Position numbers and translations under genes: made by a program. Below the pieces are notes generated by a model. The model saw only the letters and a list, made by a program, of their open reading frames with translations, was not told the DNA's origin and did no database searches. From Arthrobacter subterraneus (GTDB lineage Bacteria > Actinomycetota > Actinomycetes > Actinomycetales > Micrococcaceae), in NCBI RefSeq assembly GCF_900099735.1, contig NZ_FNDT01000009.1, positions 1-64,000 on the forward strand: DNA of 64,000 nucleotides, given 5' to 3'. Positions 56,729-64,000 of this stretch are shown here, in pieces (position 1 is the first letter of the stretch; each line of letters opens with the position of its first letter).

Positions 56729-57172
56729 GTGGTTGACCGCAGAGATATCAGTTCATGGCTGGAAGGGCCGCCGTCACGGGGACCGGGTCACTGGCCGGGC
56801 CGGCGTCTCGGCCGGCCGGCCGACGGCGGAGGTTCGATCGCCCGCCCCGGGCGCAGGCTGGGTGCACTGATGATCGACTGGGCTCTGTGCAGCCTGATAT
56901 CGGCCGCCTTTTTCGGATACGACGGCCTGGCAACTCTCGGCATCTTCGCGCTTGAACAGATGATTCTGGTCGGAACCCTCGGATACAGCGTCGGGCACCG
57001 GGTCTTCAAACTGCAGGTTCAGCGCCTGGAGGGCCGTCCGGCCGGCTTTGGACCGGCTATCGTGCGCACTGCCTTGATCTGTCTCGTGATTCCGGCAGTT
57101 ATTTTCGATGAAGATCAGCGCGGACTGCACGACCGGGCCGTGGGCACCGTACTGGTGCGGACGTCCAACTGA
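56729..57172 (+). CDS. RDD-family membrane protein
   Basis: The protein has 147 residues. A Gly/Arg/Pro-rich cytoplasmic stretch (about 1-40) precedes the RDD-type core with two or three hydrophobic segments: LGALMIDWALCSLISAAFF, LGIFALEQMILVGTLGYSVGHRVF and AIVRTALICLVIPAVIF. Conserved Arg/Asp pairs of the family are in RPGRRLGALMIDW and DEDQRGLHDRAVGT. Function is unknown; RDD proteins are often linked to ion or compatible-solute transport. It is divergent from glnA1, where M. tuberculosis has Rv2219A at the same position as I recall. Confidence 0.85.
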   Translation: MVDRRDISSWLEGPPSRGPGHWPGRRLGRPADGGGSIARPGRRLGALMIDWALCSLISAAFFGYDGLATLGIFALEQMILVGTLGYSVGHRVFKLQVQRLEGRPAGFGPAIVRTALICLVIPAVIFDEDQRGLHDRAVGTVLVRTSN

Positions 57173-57175
57173 CCC

Positions 57176-57191
57176 GGCTTCGGATGAAGCC
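57176..57191. terminator. Weak hairpin between the RDD and DUF4191 genes
   Basis: GGCTTC-GGAT-GAAGCC forms a 6-bp stem in the 18-nt convergent gap and touches the DUF4191 stop codon. Confidence 0.3.
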
Positions 57192-57964
57192 TAGCGGCCG
57201 CGCATCGCCTTGCGGTCCGGGCGGGCCTTGAAGGGGTCCACGCCTTTCGGGATAGGCATCCGCGGACCAAGAGCGCTCAGACGCTTGTCGACGGCGGACA
57301 CTTCCTGCTTGGTCAGGTTCTTCTTCATCTTCTGGAGTGTCTTGGAGATGCGCTGCAGGGGAACCTGGCCTTCTCCGTTGCCGGCGTGCACCACCTGGAC
57401 CGGTACCCCGGGCACGATCCGGTTCATCTTCACCCGTTCGGCGTTGACCAGCTGCTTGACCCGGCTGACGGGACCTTCGGCTACCAGCACAATGCCCGGA
57501 CGGCCGATTGCACGGAAGACCGCGTCCTGCGTGCGTGGGTTGACAGCGACCGGCTCGTCCTTCAGGATCCAGCCGCGACGCAGGACGCTCAGAGCGGCTC
57601 CCGCAGCCCCCGGCTTACCTTCGATCTGCGCAAAGGCTGCCCGTTCCGCGCGCCTGGACAGGATAAAGAGTGCTGCGAGGAAGGCCAGAGGGATGGCGAT
57701 GATGAGCATGGTGACCACGTTGCGGATCAGGAATCCGATCACGAGCCCTACCGCAATGACCCCCAGGAACGCCAGCACCATAACCCACACGGCGTTCGGA
57801 TCATTGCGGCGCGTCATTGCGAAAACTTCGCCGATGCGCTTCAGAGTGCCCGGCTTCTTCGGAGGCTTGTCCGCCTTCGGTTTGCGTGCGAAAAATCGGC
57901 GCCGCGGGGCCGATCCGTCGGCGTTCGAAGCGGTGTCGGAGCTGTTGTCAGTACTGTTGGCCAT
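57191..57964 (-). CDS. DUF4191 membrane protein
   Basis: The protein has 257 residues and belongs to the actinobacterial DUF4191 family (Rv2219-like). The first 35 residues are Ser/Lys-rich. Two adjacent hydrophobic segments (about 59-80 and 82-105; NAVWVMVLAFLGVIAVGLVIG and MLIIAIPLAFLAALFIL) form a membrane hairpin. A soluble C-terminal domain follows (RRGWILKDEPVAVNPRTQDAVFRAIGRPG). Function is unknown. It lies downstream of lipA, with a terminator-like hairpin and a TAGACT -10 (57974-57979) between them, so it is probably a separate short-leader transcript. Confidence 0.85.
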   Translation of the reverse strand: MANSTDNSSDTASNADGSAPRRRFFARKPKADKPPKKPGTLKRIGEVFAMTRRNDPNAVWVMVLAFLGVIAVGLVIGFLIRNVVTMLIIAIPLAFLAALFILSRRAERAAFAQIEGKPGAAGAALSVLRRGWILKDEPVAVNPRTQDAVFRAIGRPGIVLVAEGPVSRVKQLVNAERVKMNRIVPGVPVQVVHAGNGEGQVPLQRISKTLQKMKKNLTKQEVSAVDKRLSALGPRMPIPKGVDPFKARPDRKAMRGR

Positions 57965-57996
57965 AGTGCCTTAAGTCTACGTGATGCCCAACGCAC

Positions 57997-58027
57997 ATCG
58001 GACGCCCGCGCGAGGCGAACGTCCGAT
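57997..58027 (-). terminator. Hairpin after the lipBA operon
   Basis: Perfect 8-bp arms ATCGGACG / CGTCCGAT with a 15-nt loop, 27 nt past the lipA stop. Confidence 0.55.
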
Positions 58028-58053
58028 TTCAGCAGGGGAACCCGGCCGGCCGA

Positions 58054-59055
58054 TCAGCCTGCCAGCAGGCTGGAGGCTTCCTGCAGGGTGCTTCCGGAGT
58101 CCTCAATGTGGGCGAGCTCGGGAGGAAGCTCAAGACCCTTCTTTCGCATCGCCCGCGCCCAGAGCCGGCCGGCCCGGTAGGACGAACGGACGAGCGGCCC
58201 GCTCATGACGCCGAGGAAACCGATTTCGTCGGCCTCCTCCTGAAGCTCAACGAACTCCTGGGGCTTCACCCAGCGGTCCACGGGAAGATGCCGCTCACTG
58301 GGACGGAGATATTGCGTAATGGTGATCAGGTCGCATCCCGCGGCATGAAGATCACGGAGCGCTTCGGAGATCTCGGCCCGGGTTTCGCCCATTCCAAGAA
58401 TCAGGTTGGATTTGGTTACCATTCCCTGGTCCCTGCCCTGGGTGATGACGTCCAGCGACCGTTCGTAGCGGAAGGCTGGGCGGATACGCTTGAAGATCCG
58501 CGGGACCGTTTCAACATTGTGGGCGAACACTTCCGGGCGCGCATCGCAGATCGCGGTGATGTGATCCGGGTTGCCGGAAAAATCCGGAATGAGGATTTCG
58601 ACGCCGGTTCCCGGGTTGAGCGCGTGAATCTGGCGGATGGTCTCGGCGTAGAGCCACACACCCTCGTCTTCCAGATCGTCGCGGGCCACTCCGGTCACTG
58701 TGGCGTAGCGGAGGTTCATGGACTGGACCGACTGGGCAACCTTGAATGGTTCACTGCGGTCAAGTGGAGCCGGCCGCCCGGTGTCGATCTGGCAGAAGTC
58801 GCAGCGGCGGGTGCATTCCGAACCGCCGATCAGGAAAGTCGCTTCCCGGTCTTCCCAGCATTCGAAGATGTTCGGGCAGCCTGCTTCCTCACAGACTGTG
58901 TGCAGACCTTCCTTCTTCACCAGGTTTTTCATGCCGACGAACTCGGGACCAATGTTTACCTTGGCCTTGATCCAGTCGGGCTTGCGCTCAACCGGAACGG
59001 CGGCGTTGCGTGCTTCGACGCGCAGCAGGCGTCTTCCCTCGGGGGCGAGGCTCAC
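58054..59055 (-). CDS. lipA: Lipoyl synthase
   Basis: Radical SAM enzyme inserting two sulfurs into protein-bound octanoyl groups; 333 residues. Both iron-sulfur sites are intact: the auxiliary cluster ligands in [13 protein letters not shown] (CX4CX5C) and the radical SAM cluster in CTRRCDFC (CX3CX2C). The C-terminal RSSYRAGRL segment supplies the serine ligand of the auxiliary cluster. The GTG start shares GTGA with the lipB stop, so the two are translated from one mRNA. Targets would be the E2 subunits of 2-oxoacid dehydrogenases. Confidence 0.97.
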   Translation of the reverse strand: MSLAPEGRRLLRVEARNAAVPVERKPDWIKAKVNIGPEFVGMKNLVKKEGLHTVCEEAGCPNIFECWEDREATFLIGGSECTRRCDFCQIDTGRPAPLDRSEPFKVAQSVQSMNLRYATVTGVARDDLEDEGVWLYAETIRQIHALNPGTGVEILIPDFSGNPDHITAICDARPEVFAHNVETVPRIFKRIRPAFRYERSLDVITQGRDQGMVTKSNLILGMGETRAEISEALRDLHAAGCDLITITQYLRPSERHLPVDRWVKPQEFVELQEEADEIGFLGVMSGPLVRSSYRAGRLWARAMRKKGLELPPELAHIEDSGSTLQEASSLLAG

Positions 59056-59774
59056 AGTAAGGCTCCTTCCGGCCGGTCGTTGCCGACGGCCCGTGCTGTC
59101 TTGATTGCGGCGGGATGCTGGTCGGCACCAAGCACCAGTGCCGTTTCATTGTTGCGCAGCTCTTCTTCGATGCGCGAGACCAGATCGGCCGGGGTGACGG
59201 TCCGGCCGAGCTCATGCGAAATGCTTGTCACCCCGGCGTCGGTGATGCCACAGGGGACGATCTGGGCGAACGGGGCAAGATCATTGCTGCAGTTGATGGC
59301 GAATCCGTGCATGGTCACGCGGCGGTTGATGCGAATGCCGATTGCGGCGATCTTCCGGTCCGGTCCGCGGTCATCCGCCGCCAGCCATACTCCGGATCTT
59401 CCCTCGATACGGATGCCGGACAGGCCATAATCCGTCAGCACAGCGATGATGACGTCTTCAAGAATGCCGACGTAGTCGGCAACCCGGGTGGGTTCAGGAA
59501 GGGCCAAAATCGGGTAAGCGACCAGCTGTCCCGGTCCGTGCCATGTCAGCTTGCCGCCTCGGTCAACCGGGACAACGGGAGTGCCGTCAAAGGGTTTCTC
59601 ATGCTCTTCGGTCCGTTTGCCGGCGGTGTAGACGGGGGAGTGTTCGAGCAGGAGGACGCTGCTCGGCGATGTTCCGGCAATAACCGAGGCGTGCAGCGCC
59701 TTTTGCCGGTCCCAACCTTCAAGGTAGTCAACGAAGTGCGGGTCGAATCCGATTCGGGAGAACTCCAGAGTCAT
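59052..59774 (-). CDS. lipB: Lipoyl(octanoyl) transferase
   Basis: Moves the octanoyl chain from acyl carrier protein to lipoyl domains, giving the LipA substrate; 240 residues. Family blocks: [45 protein letters not shown], the lysine region [11 protein letters not shown] and [23 protein letters not shown], which contains the acyl-accepting cysteine. ATG 59774 is preceded by TACGCT at 6 nt on its strand (AGCGTA at 59781-59786), a leaderless start; the frame is open further upstream without conservation. It overlaps lipA by 4 nt. Confidence 0.95.
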   Translation of the reverse strand: MTLEFSRIGFDPHFVDYLEGWDRQKALHASVIAGTSPSSVLLLEHSPVYTAGKRTEEHEKPFDGTPVVPVDRGGKLTWHGPGQLVAYPILALPEPTRVADYVGILEDVIIAVLTDYGLSGIRIEGRSGVWLAADDRGPDRKIAAIGIRINRRVTMHGFAINCSNDLAPFAQIVPCGITDAGVTSISHELGRTVTPADLVSRIEEELRNNETALVLGADQHPAAIKTARAVGNDRPEGALL

Positions 59775-59780
59775 TCCACA

Positions 59781-59786
59781 AGCGTA
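59781..59786 (-). promoter_or_regulatory. -10 hexamer TACGCT, leaderless promoter of lipB-lipA
   Basis: On the minus strand TACGCT ends 6 nt before the lipB ATG. Confidence 0.45.
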
Positions 59787-59878
59787 GACCCGCGCAGCAC
59801 CGATTCCACATTCGGTGAAACGGCCATGGGTGTGGATAACTTCTGCACCGGAAAGCCGTATGGCCGAGACTGGTGCGC

Positions 59879-61549
59879 ATGGACAACTTCCTTCGCCAGA
59901 CTGCAGCGGGGCCGCCAACCGGTTACCTCCTGGACTCCGCACGGGAGAAGCCTCCGCACCTGAGCGGTTACACCACCCGCAGACTGCTTGGCGTGGGCAG
60001 CAGCGCAGCCGTCTGGCTCGTTGAGGATCCGCGCACGGGCACGGAGTGGGCGCTCAAGATTCCTTCCGCTTCGCCCGGTATCGCTGGAAGTGGCACTGGC
60101 GGGGACAGCCCGCATACAGCACAGTTGGATCGTGAGATTGCGGTTCTGGGGGCGCTGAACCATCCGCACCTGCTGGGTCTCCGAGGATCCGTCTCCACAG
60201 ACTGCGGTCCCGGAATCCTCGCGGAATACGCGGCCGGCGGTTCGCTGCTCAATCTGGTCAGCGCCCGCGGGCGGCTCAGTATCGGTGAAGTGGTCACAGT
60301 TCTGGCGCCTATCGCGCAGGCGGTCGCATACCTCCATTCCTCCTCCGTTCTGCACGGCGATGTATCGCCGGGAAACGTTCTATTCTCCGCAGAGGGAAAG
60401 CCGCTACTCGCTGATCTGGGTATCAGCCGCCTGCTCGGGGAACCCCGGGAACGCGTCACCGGAACGGCCGGTTTCGCCGAAGGGAGGCGTGAGTGGGCGC
60501 AGGCCACCGGCCACGCCGCGGACGTCTATTCCCTCGCTGCCCTCGGCTGGTACGCGCTGACCGGCAGCCCGCCCGGCCAGGCAAGGGACCGGGCGCCGCT
60601 GACCCTTCTGGTGCCTGAGGTGCCGGCCGAGCTGCTTTCCATCCTCGAAGCCTGCCTGCACGACGATCCCCGGAAACGGCCTTCAGCAGGCGAGCTGGCG
60701 GACACTGTACTGCGCTCGGCCGCGCCGCTTCCGCTGGACCTGGTTGCTGCGGTGCATCCTTCCGTCCTTCCGCAACTGCTGACCCGGCGCGCTGCAGGGG
60801 AACAGCTGCGGGACCCGCGGTCCCGTCTTTCTGCCGCGATCCGGGTCCTGCGAGGGGCAAGGGGCGGGCGGGCTAAACTCCCACTGCGGCCAGGCGCGGT
60901 GTCCGGGAAGCCCCGGAAGGCGCGGCGAAGGGCCGGCTCACCGGTCCGGTGGAGCGCGGCGCCGGTGAAAAGCATGGCTGCGGTACTGGTGCTGTGCGGC
61001 GCGCTGCTCGCTCTGCCGCATATTCAGCCCGTGGCTGATTACCTAGCTGACGCCGGGAGGCAGCAGCCGGATGTTCCGGGCAGCCCGGACAGCCTTGCAG
61101 GCACCCCGGAGCGCGCGGCGCTTTCTCCCACCATGGAGGAGAGGCTGGCGCATACAGAGCCAGTCACAGCGCTGTCGGCGCTGGTGACGGTACGGGCCAT
61201 GGCCATGTCAACCGGAGACGAAGGGCTCCTGTCCCACGTCAACATCGAGGATTCGGACGCCATGGCAGCTGACCGGCTACTCCTCGCTGGATTGCGGGAG
61301 GGCGGGTATGTGTTCAACGGTCTGAACATCCGCCTTCAGGGCGCTACGGAGCTGGATTCGATTGCGGTCCCGGCGGGCGCTGCGGCGGTGGCGGCCACAG
61401 CCGTTCTGTCCGGTTACACGGAGACAGACAGCACGGGCGCTGCTGTCCGGAATGTAGCCGCTCCGGTGCCGCAGGACCTCATCTTCATTCTCGTCAGGCA
61501 GGACGACCGCTGGAAAATTGCACGAGTGCACAATAGCGACACCGTCTGA
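59879..61549 (+). CDS. Protein kinase-like membrane protein with HGD catalytic loop
   Basis: The protein has 556 residues. It has a Ser/Thr kinase fold: glycine loop LGVGSSAAVWLVED, lysine in WALKIPS, catalytic loop HGDVSPGN (His159, Asp161) in place of HRDxKPxN, and DLGISR (Asp179) in place of DFG. The aspartates and asparagine are kept, so it may still be active. About residues 300-350 are basic, one transmembrane helix follows (about 366-384), and the outer 170 residues are an unrecognised domain. There are no PASTA repeats. It is divergent from lipB. The start is ATG 59879; GTG 59873 is possible. Confidence 0.8.
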   Translation: MDNFLRQTAAGPPTGYLLDSAREKPPHLSGYTTRRLLGVGSSAAVWLVEDPRTGTEWALKIPSASPGIAGSGTGGDSPHTAQLDREIAVLGALNHPHLLGLRGSVSTDCGPGILAEYAAGGSLLNLVSARGRLSIGEVVTVLAPIAQAVAYLHSSSVLHGDVSPGNVLFSAEGKPLLADLGISRLLGEPRERVTGTAGFAEGRREWAQATGHAADVYSLAALGWYALTGSPPGQARDRAPLTLLVPEVPAELLSILEACLHDDPRKRPSAGELADTVLRSAAPLPLDLVAAVHPSVLPQLLTRRAAGEQLRDPRSRLSAAIRVLRGARGGRAKLPLRPGAVSGKPRKARRRAGSPVRWSAAPVKSMAAVLVLCGALLALPHIQPVADYLADAGRQQPDVPGSPDSLAGTPERAALSPTMEERLAHTEPVTALSALVTVRAMAMSTGDEGLLSHVNIEDSDAMAADRLLLAGLREGGYVFNGLNIRLQGATELDSIAVPAGAAAVAATAVLSGYTETDSTGAAVRNVAAPVPQDLIFILVRQDDRWKIARVHNSDTV

Positions 61550-61569
61550 GGGCCTCAGCCCGGTGTGGT

Positions 61570-61575
61570 TATGAT
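61570..61575 (+). promoter_or_regulatory. -10 hexamer TATGAT, leaderless promoter of the tricorn-type protease
   Basis: TATGAT ends 6 nt before ATG 61582. No Shine-Dalgarno intervenes. Confidence 0.55.
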
Positions 61576-61581
61576 CGGACA

Positions 61582-64000
61582 ATGGCTCCCTATCACTACC
61601 TGCGCTATCCGCATCTGTCCAAGGATTTCGTCACATTCGCCGCAGAAAACGACGTTTGGGTCGCTCCTGTTTCCGGTGGGCGGGCCTGGCGTATATCGGC
61701 GCTTCAGCAGCCCGTACGCAATCCGAGGTTCTCACCCGACGGTTCAACCATCGCGTGGACTGTGGTGCAGGGTTCTGCGCCGGAAGTAGTGGCCGCGGAT
61801 ACAGACGGCGGTAACTTCCGGCGGCTCACCTACTGGGGGCACCAAAGCACACGGGTGAAAGGCTTCACTGCCGACGGACGGATCGTCGCAACCAGCGCCT
61901 TCCGGCACGAGGATCCCCGCCATACGTGGGCTTATACGCTGCCGGTGGATGGTTCGGCGGGCAGCGTTGTGCCATACGGTCCACTGGACGCGATTGTTTA
62001 CGGGGAAGCGGTCGGTGATGAGCGTCCGGTTGTCATCGGAAGCGTCATTACCCGTGAACAGGCCTGGTGGAAACGATATCGCGGGGGCACCGCCGGAAAG
62101 CTCTGGATTGATCCTGACGGCTCCGGGGACTTCACCCGATTCCTGCCGGAGCTGGACGGTAACCTCGCGGACCCGATGTGGGTCGGCGGGCGGCTGGCCT
62201 TCCTTTCGGACCATGAGGGATACGGCAACCTCTACTCGGTGGCGCCCAACGGCCAGGATCTCCGGCGACACACAGACCATCAGGATTTCTACGTGCGGCA
62301 CGCCAGCACGGACGGAACCCGCGTGGTGTACGAGTCCGCCGGCACGCTCTGGCTGCTGGACAACCTCGGTGCTGAACCGCGCACCCTTGAGATCACTCTT
62401 GGGTCAGCCTCCACTGGCCGCCGTCCCCAGCCGCTGAACGTCTCCCGGCATCTCGCCGCCGCTTCGCCGGTGGGTGACGGCCGGGCCAGCATCATTGAGT
62501 CACACGGAACCCTGCACCTGCTGACCCACAGGGATGGACCGTCACGGGTGGTTGAGGCAACCGCAGGTGTTCGTGCCCGGCTGGGCCGGCCGGTAGGTGA
62601 TGACCGCGTTGCCTACATTGCCGATCACGAGGGTGAGGAGGCGCTCTACATCCGCAATGTGTTCGACGTCGATCTTCCGGCCTCGAACGGCCCGGTACCT
62701 GCCGAGCCGACCACATCCGATGAAGGACTTCCGGCCCCCGTACCGGCGGCGGGGCCGGGCAGTATAGGAGCCCCCGGGGAAAGTGCTGATCCGGACCAGC
62801 CGGTTGATCCCGCCGCACCCGAAACGGCGGTTGTCGATGCGCAGGACCATGCCGGCAGCGCAGCGCTCAGCCGTGTAGTGCTCGCAGACCGCTTCAGGGC
62901 CAGCAATCTGGCAGTGAGCCCCAACGGGGAAATCCTGGCCCTTGCGGGGGAGATGGGCGAAATACTCATCCACAAGATCGGAAGCGACGGCTACTTCACG
63001 CTGTCCACAACCCCGCACGGGGCCATCGATGATCTTGCTTTCTCCCCCGACTCCGCCTGGCTGGTCTGGGCGGAGCCCGTGACCGGAGACGGAGCACGCA
63101 CCCGCATCCGGCTGGCCCGTGCCACGGAGGACGCGGAGATCCTCGACGTCACGGACGGGCGCTTCCGCGACCACGCGCCGTCGTTCACCCCCGACTGCCG
63201 CTATATCGCTTTCCTGTCCGACCGCAGCTTCGACCCGGTGTATGACACTCACCGCTTCGACCTAAGCTTCCCTGCCTCGACCAAGCCGTTCCTGGTGGCG
63301 CTTGCTGCGAGCACTGCTTCACCCTTCGGGCCGACGGTACACGATCGGCCGGCGCCGGAGGATGAGGATAAAAAGGAGGCCGTGGTGGACGTCGCGGCAG
63401 AACGCCTTGCCGAGCGGATCATTCCCGTGCCGGTTCCGCAGGGGACGTATGAGGGCTTGCGCACAGTGGAGAACGCGCTCCTCTGGGTGGCTGCTGACAC
63501 GATGGGAATCACCGGAGACGGGCGCGCCACCACCGACGCGAAGGAACCTGCCAAGCGGCTCGAGCGCTTCGACATGATCAAACGGGAGACAACCACCCTC
63601 GTGCAGGAGGTAGGTTCGTTCGAGATCAGCGGCGACGGCAAACGGGCTGTGATTGTCAACGCTGGGTCGGTGACGGCCGTGCCGACCTCCGGTCCGGCCG
63701 ACCCGGAGTCAGCGGAGCGTGTCAGCGTGGACCTGAACCGGATCCGTGTCCTGCTGGATCCTCCGAGCGTATGGCGCCAGGCCTTCGAGGATGCGTGGCG
63801 CCTGCAGCGGGACTTCTTCTGGGCTGAGGACATGGGCGGCCTGGACTGGGTGGGGGTGCGTGAGCGCTACCGGCCGCTGCTGGACCGCATTGGATCGCAC
63901 GACGACCTTGTAGACGTCCTGTGGGAGCTGCATGGTGAGTTGGGGACATCCCACGCCTACGTCACGCCGGCTCTCGCCGGCGAGCCCGGCACAGGTGCGC
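61582..64000 (+). CDS. Tricorn-type serine protease (S41 family), N-terminal part; 3' end outside window
   Basis: Open from ATG to the window end, 806 codons with no stop. The first 650 residues hold repeated WD/propeller-like blades (LSKDFVTFAAENDVWVAPVSGGRAWRIS; FSPDGSTIAW; FLSDHEGYGNLYSV). The start of the C-terminal core follows: EDAWRLQRDFFWAEDMGGLDWVGVRERY and LGTSHAY, whose His791 corresponds to the tricorn charge-relay histidine. The catalytic serine should lie downstream. Tricorn degrades oligopeptides released by the proteasome. A Pro/Ala-rich insert of about 60 residues lies in the second propeller (about 366-426). The predicted mRNA is leaderless. Confidence 0.9.
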   Translation, partial: MAPYHYLRYPHLSKDFVTFAAENDVWVAPVSGGRAWRISALQQPVRNPRFSPDGSTIAWTVVQGSAPEVVAADTDGGNFRRLTYWGHQSTRVKGFTADGRIVATSAFRHEDPRHTWAYTLPVDGSAGSVVPYGPLDAIVYGEAVGDERPVVIGSVITREQAWWKRYRGGTAGKLWIDPDGSGDFTRFLPELDGNLADPMWVGGRLAFLSDHEGYGNLYSVAPNGQDLRRHTDHQDFYVRHASTDGTRVVYESAGTLWLLDNLGAEPRTLEITLGSASTGRRPQPLNVSRHLAAASPVGDGRASIIESHGTLHLLTHRDGPSRVVEATAGVRARLGRPVGDDRVAYIADHEGEEALYIRNVFDVDLPASNGPVPAEPTTSDEGLPAPVPAAGPGSIGAPGESADPDQPVDPAAPETAVVDAQDHAGSAALSRVVLADRFRASNLAVSPNGEILALAGEMGEILIHKIGSDGYFTLSTTPHGAIDDLAFSPDSAWLVWAEPVTGDGARTRIRLARATEDAEILDVTDGRFRDHAPSFTPDCRYIAFLSDRSFDPVYDTHRFDLSFPASTKPFLVALAASTASPFGPTVHDRPAPEDEDKKEAVVDVAAERLAERIIPVPVPQGTYEGLRTVENALLWVAADTMGITGDGRATTDAKEPAKRLERFDMIKRETTTLVQEVGSFEISGDGKRAVIVNAGSVTAVPTSGPADPESAERVSVDLNRIRVLLDPPSVWRQAFEDAWRLQRDFFWAEDMGGLDWVGVRERYRPLLDRIGSHDDLVDVLWELHGELGTSHAYVTPALAGEPGTGA

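Noticed and set aside
61547-61559. CTGAG-GGC-CTCAG hairpin before the tricorn-type gene
   Set aside because: The 5-bp stem is weak, overlaps a stop codon and has no T-tract.

Overview
This is a GC-rich chromosomal window from an actinobacterium, most likely order Micrococcales, family Micrococcaceae (Arthrobacter group). The evidence is mycothione reductase, class II DAHP synthase, a PASTA-domain Ser/Thr kinase beside an Rv2175c-type regulator, polyphosphate glucokinase, SepF/DivIVA-type division genes, and a MurE whose substrate motif fits an L-lysine peptidoglycan. The genus is inferred. I see no rRNA, tRNA, CRISPR array, insertion sequence, prophage or integrase. The window is almost entirely core genome, and no gap between genes exceeds 300 bases.

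Layout. (1) 1-5.5 kb: the 3' part of pyruvate carboxylase, a ParA/EspI-like ATPase and mycothione reductase. (2) 5.5-12.4 kb: long-chain acyl-CoA ligase, ROK glucokinase, a small membrane protein with an alpha/beta hydrolase, a PlsC-type acyltransferase and DAHP synthase. (3) 12.4-19.8 kb: PASTA kinase, LysM lytic transglycosylase, Rv2175c homologue, polyprenyl diphosphate synthase, DNA polymerase IV and a DUF3040 protein. (4) 20-39.6 kb: a complete dcw cluster, mraZ-rsmH-ftsL-ftsI-murE-murF-mraY-murD-ftsW-murG-murC-ftsQ-ftsZ-pgeF-yggS-sepF-yggT-divIVA, with seven junctions overlapping by only 1-4 nt. (5) 39.6-47.4 kb: lspA, an RluD-type synthase, dnaE, a membrane protein, hisD and nrdR. (6) 47.5-50.4 kb: polyphosphate glucokinase, methionine aminopeptidase, a 54-residue SPOR-like protein and panB. 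(7) 50.5-56.4 kb: the nitrogen-assimilation block glnA2, glnE and glnA1. (8) 56.7-64 kb: RDD protein, DUF4191 protein, lipB-lipA, a kinase-like membrane protein and a tricorn-type protease cut by the window end. From memory, the order of regions 3, 4, 7 and 8 matches M. tuberculosis Rv2145c-Rv2178c and Rv2217-Rv2222c.

Regulation is the most informative layer. The noncoding DNA contains recognisable operator candidates: 10-nt-phased MraZ boxes over a mraZ promoter, 9-nt-phased MtrA-like repeats before the LysM hydrolase, two NrdR boxes 32 nt apart before nrdR, and a four-site GlnR operator before glnA1. It also holds palindromes I cannot assign, before divIVA, ftsZ, fadD/glk and the DUF3040 gene. 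At least eleven genes have a TANNNT -10 hexamer 6-7 nt before the start codon, predicting leaderless mRNAs.

I found no convincing undescribed multi-gene system. The best leads are the unassigned palindromes, the PASTA kinase with its repeated threonine motifs beside a regulator lacking the N-terminal tail, and the orphan EspI-like ATPase.
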